DNA of 32,664 nucleotides from Pseudomonadota bacterium (lineage in GTDB: Bacteria; Pseudomonadota; Alphaproteobacteria; Rhizobiales; Rhizobiaceae): positions 1-32,664 of the forward strand of contig JAEWOP010000164.1 of NCBI GenBank assembly GCA_023399635.1, written 5' to 3'. Position numbers and translations under genes: made by a program. A model generated the notes under the pieces. The model was not told the origin of the DNA. It did not search any database and was given only the letters and a program-made list of their open reading frames with translations. Shown here in pieces: positions 8,281-16,639 of this stretch. Each line of letters starts with the position of its first letter. The stretch's first letter is position 1.

Positions 8281-11200
8281 CTAGCTGTTGAAGCGCCCGG
8301 CGGCATGAGCAAGCATGGTGTAAACCTTGCCGGTGTCCGACGTCAGATAGCTCTGGGTCACGCTCTTGTCGCGGTCGGTGCGCGCGACGTCACTCAGCAG
8401 TTTCTCGAAGTCGGAGATGTAGCGATCAACTGCTGTGCGGAACTCCGGCTCGCGGTCGTACTTGCGCTTGATCTCGTCGAACGTCTGCTGACCCTTCAGC
8501 GTGTAGAGCCGGCGTGTGAAGACGTCGCGTTCGCCACGCTGATAACGCCGCCAAAGGTCGACGGAGGCGTCATGGTCGATGGCGCGCGCGATGTCCACGG
8601 AGAGCGAATTGAGTGATTCAACCATGTGGCGCGGGTTGCGGTTGTCTCCGTTCCCGCGGGCGGCAGGCTGTTCCGGCTGACGTTGAGCAGGGCGAGCATC
8701 TGCAGCCTGTTCACGCGATGCGCCGCGCAACAGGTCGCTGATCCAGCCGCTTTCCCCAGGGCGGGCTGCCGGTTCAGGCGGGCGTTGCTGCTGGACAGGC
8801 TGCGAAGCGCTGCCGAGGTTCAGGGAGCCGCGCAGGCCTGATGGCAGTATGTCACTCCGCGAAGCGCTCGCCGGCGGCTGTGGCACAGCCGCTGCTGGCT
8901 GCGGACGTGGTGGCACGACAGGTGCCGGCGCGCGGGTTGCCGGGGCAGGACGGGAAATCTCGAGCTGCTCGGCCGAACGTCCGACCAGTTGCGAAAGGTC
9001 CTGAAGCGCCTTGATCTGCTCCGACACCGCGCGACGCATGGCGGCGGCACTTTCCTTCGCTTCCTCAGGCAGATCGAAGGCACCGCGCTTCAGCTCTGAA
9101 CGCGTGCTGTCGAGTTCTTCTCGGATTTCGGAAGCGGAGCGGCGGATCTCTTCTGTCGCGCCGGAGAAGCGAGCAACAGCTTCTTCTACCGACTGGCGCA
9201 GGGCTTCGCGCAGATGGTTTGCGGCACTATCCGAACGGTTCGCCGCTTCGCCGAGCATCCGCTCGACATCACCAAGCGAGCTTTCGACGCTGCCGCGGAT
9301 ACGTTCTGCCAGTCCCTTGGCCCGGCCCTCGGCATTCGACAGTGACGCGTCGAGCGCACGGTTGGCCTCCTCCCCGGCGCCCAGGAGCGCATCGCGAATA
9401 GACTGAGCCGTCAGATCCGCGCGCTGTTGCGTCTCACCGAGCGTGCGGCCGACATCCGCAAAGGCACCGTGCAGGCTTTCGCGCAGATGCGAGGCAACCT
9501 GGGAAGAACGCTCGCCGGCGCGGTTGAACGCGCCGTCCACCAGGGTGGAGAGGTTCCGCATCGTTTCCTCGATCTGCTCGGACTGCTTGACCAAGCCGAT
9601 CGAAAGGTCACGCAATGCGGTCTGCCGCTCACCGAGCGTGTTGGCGAGGTTCGACTGTGCCGCACCGAGAAGCTCTGACGCCTGAGCCAGTACCTTGGAA
9701 TGTTCGTCAAACCGCCCGACGATTCCTCCCACTTGACCGAGCGTCTGGCCGGAGATGTTGGCCAGGCGGTCGATGTTGTTTTCCAAAAGCCGGCTGGAGC
9801 CGGAAACCATGTCCACCGCCCGATTGGCGGAATCCTGGAAGCGGCTGGCGGTGGAGTCGAGTTGCTGGTCCACCGAGGCGAGTTGCGCCGAGGCACGGTC
9901 AGCGGCGGTGGTGATGTTTTCCGTTGCACGATGAACCATCTGTGCAATGCCGCTGTTGCTCTCGGACAGCCGCTCGATCAGGGCGTTGACGTTGCCGGTG
10001 AGGCCACGTTCAACGGCAAGGATCGCACCTGCGGTGGTCTCCGCACGTTGGGTCAATGCCGTCAATGCCTCGTCCGTGCGCGACGTGATGGCATCGACCA
10101 GTGCCGAATTTTCGCTGCGGATCCGGCCAGTGCTTTCGTTCGCCACGGCAGCGATGCGATCCGTACTTTCCTGCGCGGCGTTAGCGATCTGCAGAGCAGC
10201 AGAACGGCTTGCCTGCGCATACTCGTCGACGACGGGCTTTGCCTGTTCCTCGATGAGGCGCGTGAGTTCGGTCGTGCGGCTTGCCAGCATCGAGTTAAGG
10301 TCGCGGGCTCGGCTGTCGAGGGCAGAGCGGATAGCATCCCCACGTGCCGCCAGAGCCTTGTCGACAGCGTCCATGGCGTTCTGCAACTCGCCAGCCGTTT
10401 CTGAGAGGGTGCCGCGAAGGGCGCCGCCGCGCGCTTCGAGTGCCTGTTCTGCCTCACCCAGTGCCTGTGAGATTGCAGTCACCTGGCGTTTCACGAGCGA
10501 ATCGGCTTCGGCAACCTTGTTGACGATGGCGGTGCCTGCTTCGGAGAACGCCTGTGCCACAGTGGCCGCCTGACCCGCCAGACGGCTTTGTGTTTCGGAT
10601 ATGCGTGCAACGATTTCGTTTGACCGTTCCTCGATCGAGCGGGTGAACTCCGCGTTGCGGTCGGACAAGCCGTCCGTGAACTCCGCGCCGGCCCGGCTGA
10701 GAAGTTCTGCGGAGCGCACGGCTTCGCTGTCCATGCCCTCTGCGGCTGCACTCACGGCTTCGCGGAGCGTTGCAGCGAGACCCGCCGCCTTGCCTTCGAT
10801 CGTCTTCGTGACGTTGTCGAGCCCGATGGTGAGGGCGCGGTCCATCGTGGACAACCGCTCGTCGAGACGGGAGGTGCCGGTTTCCAGAGTGCCCGCAATG
10901 CGTTCATGCGCGTCGCCGATGTTGCGGCCTGCGCCATCAACCAGTTCGGCAACGGTACCCAGCGTACTCTCGATCCGCCCGGAGAATTCACCGGCAGTAC
11001 GATTGATCTCCTGCGCCGCATCATGAAGCTTGGTTGCGATCTCGCCAGCCGTCGCACTCAACCGCTGCTCCAGCTCAGAACCCGAGCCATCGATGGCTGC
11101 GCGGAACTCGTCTTGCTGAAGTTCGAGCGACATCTCCAGGAGACCGGCGCTGGTTGCAATCGTGGTGCCGATGGAGGTGACCTGATCGGACATCAGTTCG

Positions 11201-14200
11201 GTGATCTGTTCATGTGCCTGGGTGAGGGCACCAGAGATCATCTCGCTGCGTTCGTCCAGTGTGCTGCGCAGGCGCTCGTAATTGGAGCCGAGAGTAGCTT
11301 CGATCTGATCATTTGCGGAAACGACTGTTCCTCCAAACTGCGCATGCATCGACGACAGTGTGTCTGCGAAGCGTTCGTGCCCGGCGGTAAGCGTTGTTTC
11401 CAACTGTTCGGCGCCGCTCGTCAGGCTTCTTTCAAAGCGTTCCGCACCGCTCCCGATCACGGACTCCAACCGCTCGGAAACTTGCTCGACCGAATGTTCA
11501 ATTCGGCTGCCCGCGTCAGCGGCCGTGCTGAGGAGCCGTTCGGCGCGCTCTTCCAGCGTATTTGCGAGGCGGTCTTCGCCGAGGGCAAACGCCGTGCTGA
11601 GCTCGAGCGCCTTGTCGTCGAGCATCTCGCCGATCCTGTCGCCATTGGCGGAGATGACCTGAGCAAAACCGGCAACGCGCTGATCCAGCCCCTCGCCAAG
11701 ACGTTGCTCGCCGGCCTCCAGATGTTGGGCGATCGCTGCCGCGCGTTCATCGAGTACGATCGACAGCCGCTCAGGTGCGTCGGCTACATTGGTAAGGATG
11801 CTCGCAATACGATCTTCGCCCAACGCGAATGCGGTGCTGAGCTCCATCGTCCGGTCGTCAAGCATCTCACCGATCTTGTCGCCATTGGCGGCAATGGCCT
11901 GCGCAAATCCGGCGACGCGCTGGTCGAGGCTTTCGCCGAGGCGACGCTCCCCATCTTCCATATGGCGGGCAATCTCTGCGCTGCGCTCGTCGAGAATGCT
12001 GGACAGACGTTCGGGTGTATCTGCCAGGTTGTTCAAGATGCCCGCGATGCGATCTTCGCCCAGCGCGAACGCTGTGCTCAGCTCCATCGTCTTGTCGTCG
12101 AGCAACTCGCCGATCTTTTCGCCGTTCGCGGCAATGGCCTGCGCAAACCCAGCGACGCGCTGATCGAGGCTTTCGCCGAGACGCTGTTCGCCTTCTTCAA
12201 TATGGCGAGCAATCTCTGCGGTGCGCTCGTCGAGCACGCTGGAAAGACGCTCGGGGGTTTCCGCCAGATTGGTCAGAACTCCGGCGATACGATCTTCACC
12301 AAGAGCAAAGGCGGTGCTGATCTCCATCGTCTTGTCATCAAGGAGTTCGCCCAGCCTGTCGCCATTTGCAGACAATGTCTGAGCCAGATCGGCAGCACGG
12401 CGTTCGAAGCTTTCGCCGATACGCTGCTCACCTTCCTCGATATGACGGGCAATCGCGGCTGCGCGTTCGTCGAGGATGGTCGACAAACGCTCCGGCGTGT
12501 CGGCAAAGTTGGTCATGATGCCGGAGATGCGATCTTCACCCAGCGCAAAGGCGGTGCTGATTTCCATCGCCTTGTCATCAAGCAGTTCCGCCAGGCGGTC
12601 GCCATTGGTGGCGAGTGTCTGAGCAAGGTCGGCAGTGCGTTGGTCGAAGCCTTCGCCGAGGCGCTGCTGGCCGTTTTCCAGATGGCGTGCGATCGCGGCT
12701 GTGCGTTCGTCGAGCAGGCTTGCCAGCCGCTCGGGCGCGTCGGAAACAGTGGCCTGAAGGGCAGCTGTGCGTTCATCAAGGGCTGCAGCAAAACGCTGCC
12801 TGCTATCATCGAGCGCGTTGATCACCGCGCCTGAACGATCACCGAAGGTCTGCTCGAACTGCTTCTGGCTATGGGACAGCGCACTGAGGAGGGCAGTGCT
12901 GCGCTCCGCAAGTACCGCATCCATCGCCTCATGCGTATTGCCGAACGCGCCGGTGATCTGGCTCGTGCGAGCGGCAAGTGCCTCGCTCAGCTCGCGTGTC
13001 CGGTCATCGAGCATCGTATCCAGGACTTCTTGACCTGTGCCGAGCGCCGTCGCCAGGCTGAGGGACTGGTCCGTCAGCGTGCTCCCGAGGCGTTCGATGC
13101 TGCTGCTCAGGATGCCTTCGATTGATTCTGCGCCACCTGCCACCGTCTCGTTGATGCGCGCAAGGCTGTCCATAAGCTTGCTGTCGAGGCTGCCGGCGCG
13201 CTGGTCGAATGCCGTGGCGAACTGTGTGAGGCCCTCGTCGAACGTCGTGCTGATCTGCCCGACCGTCGCCTGCAGCCGCTCCTCGAAGAGGCCGGTGCGA
13301 AGGTCGAGATCCATGACGGCATCGTCCGCTGCCGTTTGCAGGTTCTGGCGGAAGGCACTGCCCTTGTCGTCGAGCGACCGGTTTAGCGAAGCCAGCACGG
13401 CATCAAGTGAAGTCGTGATGCTACGCTCGCCTTCAGCCAGCCCTTCGGTGATCTCGCGCGTACGGGCAACAAGCGTCTCGTTGAGCTGGCGCGTGCGATC
13501 GGCAAGCGCAGCATTGAGACGTTCGGTGTTGGCATCGAGCGTGGACGCGCGTGTTTCGAATTCGCCGAGAAGCTCCTGACCGCGTTCCGCAAGTGTGGAG
13601 GTCAGTGTCTGCAGGCGTTCGTCGAATTCATTGGCAAGCGCGAAGCCAGAGGAACTCAGCGTTTCAACGAGATCCTGCGCCTTTGCTGCCAAAAGAGAAC
13701 CCAAGGCCTCTCCAGCAGCGTTCGTTTTTTCGGTGAGTGCGGCGGCACGGGTATCGATCATCGAGGCGAATGCTTCGCCCGACGTCGCCAAGCGAATGGA
13801 GATCTCCTCCGTTGCAAGCGACAGCTCTTCCTTGAGCTGCTCATGCGCGCCGACGATGGAGGAACGAATGCGCTCGGCATGATTGACGATGGCGTCGCGT
13901 TCGCTGCCAAGCTCATGGACAAGGCCACGGACCCGCAGCTCGTTGTCTGTATAGCTGCGCTCCAGAGCATTGACCTCGGAATGAACCAGGGTCTCCAGCT
14001 CGGTTGCTCGCGCGATGGTCCGCTCGATGCCTTCATTCATGGCAGAGACTTCGCGGCGGACTGCCTGACCCACTGTCATGATGCGCTCGGCCGCGATCGT
14101 TTCCGGTTCGGAAAGGCGCAAAGCCACTTCCGCCATTGAACGGGCGGCGTTGCGAAGGTCCTGCGCACGAGCCATCATGATGGCAAAGGCAAAAAAGAGC

Positions 14201-14676
14201 AGGATCGGAACAATGATGCCGACCACGACTGCCACGATTCCCGGAGCGGATAGAAGTCCAGCGACCGAGCCGATACGCCACAGGTCAGCGCCGTAGATCA
14301 GTTGCGCCATCCCCAGGCCACCTACGGCCCACAGAGCAGAAACGATGGCAGCATTGCGCAGTGATGCGCGCATGTTGCCGCCTTCCAGGGACTTCAGCAT
14401 GTTCAGCGTGCTGCGGCGACCACCATCATTGGCGGGCTCGAAGGAGGGCGCACGCGCTACCGGCTCCGTTGCCGCAGTGCGCGGTGGCTCCGCCGGGTTT
14501 TCCTGCCGCCTGGTTGAAGCACGCTGCTTTGGTTTGTCAGACCATCTGGCCTCCGAGGCATGGGGCGCCGACTTTCGGCGAGCGTCTTGCTCGTCGTTGA
14601 AATCGATCTTCAATGCGTCTTCCAGTGCCTGGAAGGCCGTCTCGTCAACCGACTCATTCGTGGTGTTCTTCGCCAT
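8281..14676 (-). CDS. Giant polar growth ring protein, GPR/RgsE type (apolipoprotein-like repeats)
   Basis: A 2131-residue protein. Residues 1-100 are polar and proline-rich. Two membrane segments follow (about 108-128 and 141-168), then about 1700 residues of nearly unbroken helical repeat, then a Pro/Ala-rich linker (APAPVVPPRPQPAAAVPQPP) and a compact conserved C-terminus of about 125 residues ending in TMLAHAAGRFNS. Length, topology and apolipoprotein-like repeats match the Growth Pole Ring protein of Agrobacterium (about 2115 residues) and its Sinorhizobium counterpart RgsE, needed for unipolar growth; the match is from memory of the family, not a search. The repeat core shows [LF]-D-x-R units spaced 11 or 22 residues apart, and residues 655 to about 1047 hold five 80-residue tandem repeats. 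The frame extends to 14751, but MAKNTTNESV (ATG at 14676, GAGGCG upstream) is the better start. Convergent with the Mla operon. Confidence 0.85.
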   Translation of the reverse strand: MAKNTTNESVDETAFQALEDALKIDFNDEQDARRKSAPHASEARWSDKPKQRASTRRQENPAEPPRTAATEPVARAPSFEPANDGGRRSTLNMLKSLEGGNMRASLRNAAIVSALWAVGGLGMAQLIYGADLWRIGSVAGLLSAPGIVAVVVGIIVPILLFFAFAIMMARAQDLRNAARSMAEVALRLSEPETIAAERIMTVGQAVRREVSAMNEGIERTIARATELETLVHSEVNALERSYTDNELRVRGLVHELGSERDAIVNHAERIRSSIVGAHEQLKEELSLATEEISIRLATSGEAFASMIDTRAAALTEKTNAAGEALGSLLAAKAQDLVETLSSSGFALANEFDERLQTLTSTLAERGQELLGEFETRASTLDANTERLNAALADRTRQLNETLVARTREITEGLAEGERSITTSLDAVLASLNRSLDDKGSAFRQNLQTAADDAVMDLDLRTGLFEERLQATVGQISTTFDEGLTQFATAFDQRAGSLDSKLMDSLARINETVAGGAESIEGILSSSIERLGSTLTDQSLSLATALGTGQEVLDTMLDDRTRELSEALAARTSQITGAFGNTHEAMDAVLAERSTALLSALSHSQKQFEQTFGDRSGAVINALDDSRQRFAAALDERTAALQATVSDAPERLASLLDERTAAIARHLENGQQRLGEGFDQRTADLAQTLATNGDRLAELLDDKAMEISTAFALGEDRISGIMTNFADTPERLSTILDERAAAIARHIEEGEQRIGESFERRAADLAQTLSANGDRLGELLDDKTMEISTAFALGEDRIAGVLTNLAETPERLSSVLDERTAEIARHIEEGEQRLGESLDQRVAGFAQAIAANGEKIGELLDDKTMELSTAFALGEDRIAGILNNLADTPERLSSILDERSAEIARHMEDGERRLGESLDQRVAGFAQAIAANGDKIGEMLDDRTMELSTAFALGEDRIASILTNVADAPERLSIVLDERAAAIAQHLEAGEQRLGEGLDQRVAGFAQVISANGDRIGEMLDDKALELSTAFALGEDRLANTLEERAERLLSTAADAGSRIEHSVEQVSERLESVIGSGAERFERSLTSGAEQLETTLTAGHERFADTLSSMHAQFGGTVVSANDQIEATLGSNYERLRSTLDERSEMISGALTQAHEQITELMSDQVTSIGTTIATSAGLLEMSLELQQDEFRAAIDGSGSELEQRLSATAGEIATKLHDAAQEINRTAGEFSGRIESTLGTVAELVDGAGRNIGDAHERIAGTLETGTSRLDERLSTMDRALTIGLDNVTKTIEGKAAGLAATLREAVSAAAEGMDSEAVRSAELLSRAGAEFTDGLSDRNAEFTRSIEERSNEIVARISETQSRLAGQAATVAQAFSEAGTAIVNKVAEADSLVKRQVTAISQALGEAEQALEARGGALRGTLSETAGELQNAMDAVDKALAARGDAIRSALDSRARDLNSMLASRTTELTRLIEEQAKPVVDEYAQASRSAALQIANAAQESTDRIAAVANESTGRIRSENSALVDAITSRTDEALTALTQRAETTAGAILAVERGLTGNVNALIERLSESNSGIAQMVHRATENITTAADRASAQLASVDQQLDSTASRFQDSANRAVDMVSGSSRLLENNIDRLANISGQTLGQVGGIVGRFDEHSKVLAQASELLGAAQSNLANTLGERQTALRDLSIGLVKQSEQIEETMRNLSTLVDGAFNRAGERSSQVASHLRESLHGAFADVGRTLGETQQRADLTAQSIRDALLGAGEEANRALDASLSNAEGRAKGLAERIRGSVESSLGDVERMLGEAANRSDSAANHLREALRQSVEEAVARFSGATEEIRRSASEIREELDSTRSELKRGAFDLPEEAKESAAAMRRAVSEQIKALQDLSQLVGRSAEQLEISRPAPATRAPAPVVPPRPQPAAAVPQPPASASRSDILPSGLRGSLNLGSASQPVQQQRPPEPAARPGESGWISDLLRGASREQAADARPAQRQPEQPAARGNGDNRNPRHMVESLNSLSVDIARAIDHDASVDLWRRYQRGERDVFTRRLYTLKGQQTFDEIKRKYDREPEFRTAVDRYISDFEKLLSDVARTDRDKSVTQSYLTSDTGKVYTMLAHAAGRFNS
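11535..12714 (-). repeat. Five tandem 240-bp repeats inside the GPR-type gene
   Basis: Unit boundaries set at the LDER codons are 12714-12475, 12474-12235, 12234-11995, 11994-11755 and a partial fifth unit from 11754 to about 11535. Each encodes 80 residues with the pattern LDERxAxIARHxExGxxR, then QR..A..AQ, then LLDDKxMExSTAFALGEDRI, then PERL. Units 1-2 share DLAQTLxxNGDRL and units 3-5 share QRVAGFAQ, so the array seems to hold two subfamilies. There are no indels between units. Confidence 0.9.
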
Positions 14677-14965
14677 GCGGTTACGCCTCGCTACATACTC
14701 GCCCGGCCATTTCCTGCAGGTCATGCCGCCCATCGACCCGCTCGGAAACAATGCCTGCCGGGATCTCTTGTGTCGTCATGACCTTGAGAACCCTGTTACT
14801 TTTACATCGATGGCGTTCTTGCAAACGGATGATAAGGAAAGCTTACCAGCCCGCCACCGGAGGCGGCGAGAGCGAGCTCCCGCCATTCCAACTGTAATGT
14901 AGTGGCACATCTGCCCCGCCTTCACAATTCGAGGCCCTTGGCAGCCACCGCCGCGCCCCCTCTTG

Positions 14966-14979
14966 TTAACAGAATTTAA
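14966..14979. promoter_or_regulatory. Possible CtrA-like site (TTAA-N6-TTAA)
   Basis: Two TTAA half sites at 14966-14969 and 14976-14979 are separated by 6 bp, one less than the usual CtrA spacing of 7. On the minus strand the second half reads GTTAAC, as favoured. It lies about 290 bp upstream of the GPR-type start. Spacing makes this weak evidence. Confidence 0.3.
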
Positions 14980-15027
14980 ACCATAAAACCTGGTGAAAGG
15001 CCTGTAAATCAGCGGCCTTAGCTGAAA

Positions 15028-15035
15028 TTAACCAT
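15028..15035 (+). promoter_or_regulatory. Possible CtrA half site TTAACCAT
   Basis: An exact TTAACCAT octamer, the known Caulobacter CtrA half-site form. A TTAG lies 6 bp before it (15018-15021). An 8-mer can occur by chance, but its proximity to the other TTAA pair and to a polar growth gene makes it worth noting. Confidence 0.3.
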
Positions 15036-15135
15036 AGCCGGAGATTCCGGGCTCGTTTGTGCCGGAATTCAACAGGACTGGACCGAGCCGCCGAGATCAT
15101 CGGGTTCATCGACTTGCAGAGGCATAGCAGGTCAA

Positions 15136-15303
15136 ATGACTGCGTCCAAAATCGCTTTCGAAGCGCCCGCACCTGCGACGCTTTCGTCCTCGCAGTCTCG
15201 ACCTAATGCTAATCTGGGTGTCGTTCTGGAATCTAAACTTCGTCCTGAAGCTTTGCCGCTAAGCAAGCGGCATTGCGACGGCGGGAGTGGCTGCCTATGT
15301 TGA
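15136..15303 (+). CDS. Possible small ORF, 55 residues, unknown
   Basis: ATG at 15136 with CAGG about 5 nt upstream, running to TGA at 15301-15303. The product starts MTASKIAFEAPAPA and ends in a Cys/Gly-rich tail CDGGSGCLC. No family is recognised, and the region otherwise looks like leader sequence before the ferredoxin gene. It could be a real small protein or a chance frame; codon use does not settle it at this length. Confidence 0.25.
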   Translation: MTASKIAFEAPAPATLSSSQSRPNANLGVVLESKLRPEALPLSKRHCDGGSGCLC

Positions 15304-15368
15304 CCTTCAACTGGATTTGTTGAAAGACAAGTCCGGCCTCCCGCACAAGACTGACCGGAATCCCAACC

Positions 15369-15689
15369 ATGACGAAACTGACTATCGTCGCCTTCGACGG
15401 AACGCGCTACGACCTTGACGCTGCCAACGGGTCCACCGTGATGGAAAATGCTGTCCGCAATTCGGTGCCGGGGGTCGAGGCGGAATGTGGCGGCGCCTGC
15501 GCATGCGCGACCTGTCATGTCTATGTCGACGACACCTGGGCAGAGCGAGTCGGGCCACCGTCGCCGATGGAGGAAGACATGCTCGACTTTGCCTATGAGG
15601 TGAAGCCGACATCGCGCCTTTCCTGCCAGATCAAGGTGACGGAAGATCTCGATGGGCTCGTGGTCAACGTGCCAGAGCGGCAGGCTTAA
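15369..15689 (+). CDS. Adrenodoxin-type 2Fe-2S ferredoxin
   Basis: A 106-residue cytoplasmic electron carrier. The cluster ligands follow the vertebrate/adrenodoxin pattern: Cys40-x5-Cys46-x2-Cys49 and Cys86 (RLSCQIKV). One extra cysteine, Cys44, lies inside the loop (CGGACACATC). Members of this class in alphaproteobacteria, such as Rhodobacter capsulatus ferredoxin VI, are thought to serve Fe-S cluster assembly or cytochrome P450 systems; no P450 or reductase gene is nearby, so a housekeeping role is more likely. The length is typical for the family. It stands alone between the GPR upstream region and a hairpin at 15705-15730. Confidence 0.93.
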   Translation: MTKLTIVAFDGTRYDLDAANGSTVMENAVRNSVPGVEAECGGACACATCHVYVDDTWAERVGPPSPMEEDMLDFAYEVKPTSRLSCQIKVTEDLDGLVVNVPERQA

Positions 15690-15704
15690 CAAGCCGGGAA
15701 AGGA

Positions 15705-15730
15705 CCCCGCTGCGCAATGCGTCAGCGGGG
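15705..15730 (+). terminator. Hairpin after ferredoxin gene, possible terminator
   Basis: CCCCGCTG at 15705-15712 pairs with CAGCGGGG at 15723-15730; the inner CGC/GCG can extend the stem with one bulge. It lies 15 bp after the ferredoxin stop. No T-run follows, so it may act as a message-stabilising or rho-assisted end rather than a classic intrinsic terminator. Confidence 0.5.
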
Positions 15731-15748
15731 CCAGGAAGGCGCCGCGAT

Positions 15749-15776
15749 TGGGTGGATCGGGAGGATGATCCACCCA
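15749..15776. repeat. 10-bp inverted repeat
   Basis: TGGGTGGATC at 15749-15758 and its exact complement at 15767-15776, with an 8-nt loop. It follows closely on the ferredoxin hairpin and lies in the gap before the convergent DUF922-type gene. It could help end that gene's message or be a remnant of a small intergenic palindromic element; copy number elsewhere in the genome is unknown. Confidence 0.45.
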
Positions 15777-15971
15777 TCAAGAACACGCCAGTATCCAATG
15801 CCAGCTGCGGCCTCATGCCGCCGAGACGTAGGGTCGGGTGAAAGGTCACCATGGCCGCAACGCCTCAAGCCATGGCGAGCTTTTACAGCGGCAGGGCAGT
15901 GTTCGACATTGCGACAAATCACTGGTGATTGACGGTATCGGCCGCAAGCCTCACGCAAGGCAGCAGGGGCG

Positions 15972-16592
15972 TCAGCCCTGCCTTTGCTCCATCCGATATT
16001 TCAGCAGACGCATCATCCGAGCGTCGAAATTCTTCGACTCGACCTTGTCGAACTGGAGCTGTTCGCGGTCATGAGCCGCAAGGACACGTTCAGTGGTGGC
16101 GCCGACCTGTTTTTCGAGTTGGCTACAATTCGCGGCGGGCCTGAGCGCGAGAAGCTCCCGCTCGAGCCTCCGGGCATAGCTTCGCGCGATCTCGGCGTGA
16201 CGCTCCTCATGTCGCTTGATATCGGACGACAGCGTGTCCCAGATGAAGCGCAGGTCCTTTTCCGCCCGCCTCCGATTGTTCCAGCGCGGCAGGATGAGAT
16301 GCGTCTTCAGCGTCACCTTGGCTGACCCCACGGAGCAGCGGCTGCCTCGCTCGACATAGGTCACTTCACCCCCGAACCCGATCTCGGTTGCACCAGGATG
16401 GCGATGACCGCTGGACTGGGTGAGGGGACCAAGCCGCTCCAGTTGCTTGTCCAGGTCTTCAGCTGTCCTGCCCCCGATGTTGAAATAGCCATAGGTCTTG
16501 GTGATAAGGGGATCGCTCGACGCTACCGTCGCTGTTAGGCCCAAGATGGCCATTCCGCCGAACAGACGGCGGAATATGGAATTCAAGAACAT
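15972..16592 (-). CDS. Secreted DUF922-type protein, putative Zn-dependent protease
   Basis: A 206-residue protein with a signal peptide (MFLNSIFRRLFGGMAILGL, cleavage near residue 26). The mature part has the pattern of DUF922 proteins (predicted secreted Zn-dependent proteases): a YFNIGGRTAEDLDKQLERLGP opening, a central THLILPRW segment, and an HEERHAEIA motif that fits HExxH. Two cysteines (SRCSVG and ANCSQL) could form a disulphide. The frame is open to 16688, but the ATG at 16590-16592 gives the natural signal peptide. It is divergent from folP with only 47 bp between starts. Protease activity is a family prediction, not demonstrated here. Confidence 0.75.
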   Translation of the reverse strand: MFLNSIFRRLFGGMAILGLTATVASSDPLITKTYGYFNIGGRTAEDLDKQLERLGPLTQSSGHRHPGATEIGFGGEVTYVERGSRCSVGSAKVTLKTHLILPRWNNRRRAEKDLRFIWDTLSSDIKRHEERHAEIARSYARRLERELLALRPAANCSQLEKQVGATTERVLAAHDREQLQFDKVESKNFDARMMRLLKYRMEQRQG

Positions 16593-16639
16593 TCGGAAGC
16601 CTACGGAGATTGAACTACCGCCAAGCTTGAGGCATAGGC

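Larger units (their letters stand above)
14677..15368. other. Intergenic region upstream of GPR gene and ferredoxin gene
   Basis: About 690 bp with no convincing long gene. It must hold the promoter of the GPR-type gene (leftward) and that of the ferredoxin gene (rightward). The segment from 14964 to 15040 is A+T-richer than its surroundings and contains TTAA pairs and a TTAACCAT octamer that resemble CtrA sites. A possible 55-codon reading frame lies at 15136-15303. I see no tRNA, rRNA or strong hairpin here. Confidence 0.7.

Noticed and set aside
11535..12714. CRISPR-like regular repetition
   Set aside because: The 240-bp period is coding, in frame and diverged as protein; there are no short identical repeats with unique spacers.
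10906..12834. 642-codon open frame on the + strand opposite the GPR-type gene
   Set aside because: It is antisense to the repeat array; its length comes from repeated G+C-rich codons without stops in the mirror frame, and its product has no family features.
15838..15929. Tiny + strand frame (25 codons) with GAAAGG upstream in the gap before the DUF922-type gene
   Set aside because: Too short, not followed by a gene on that strand, and no recognisable product.
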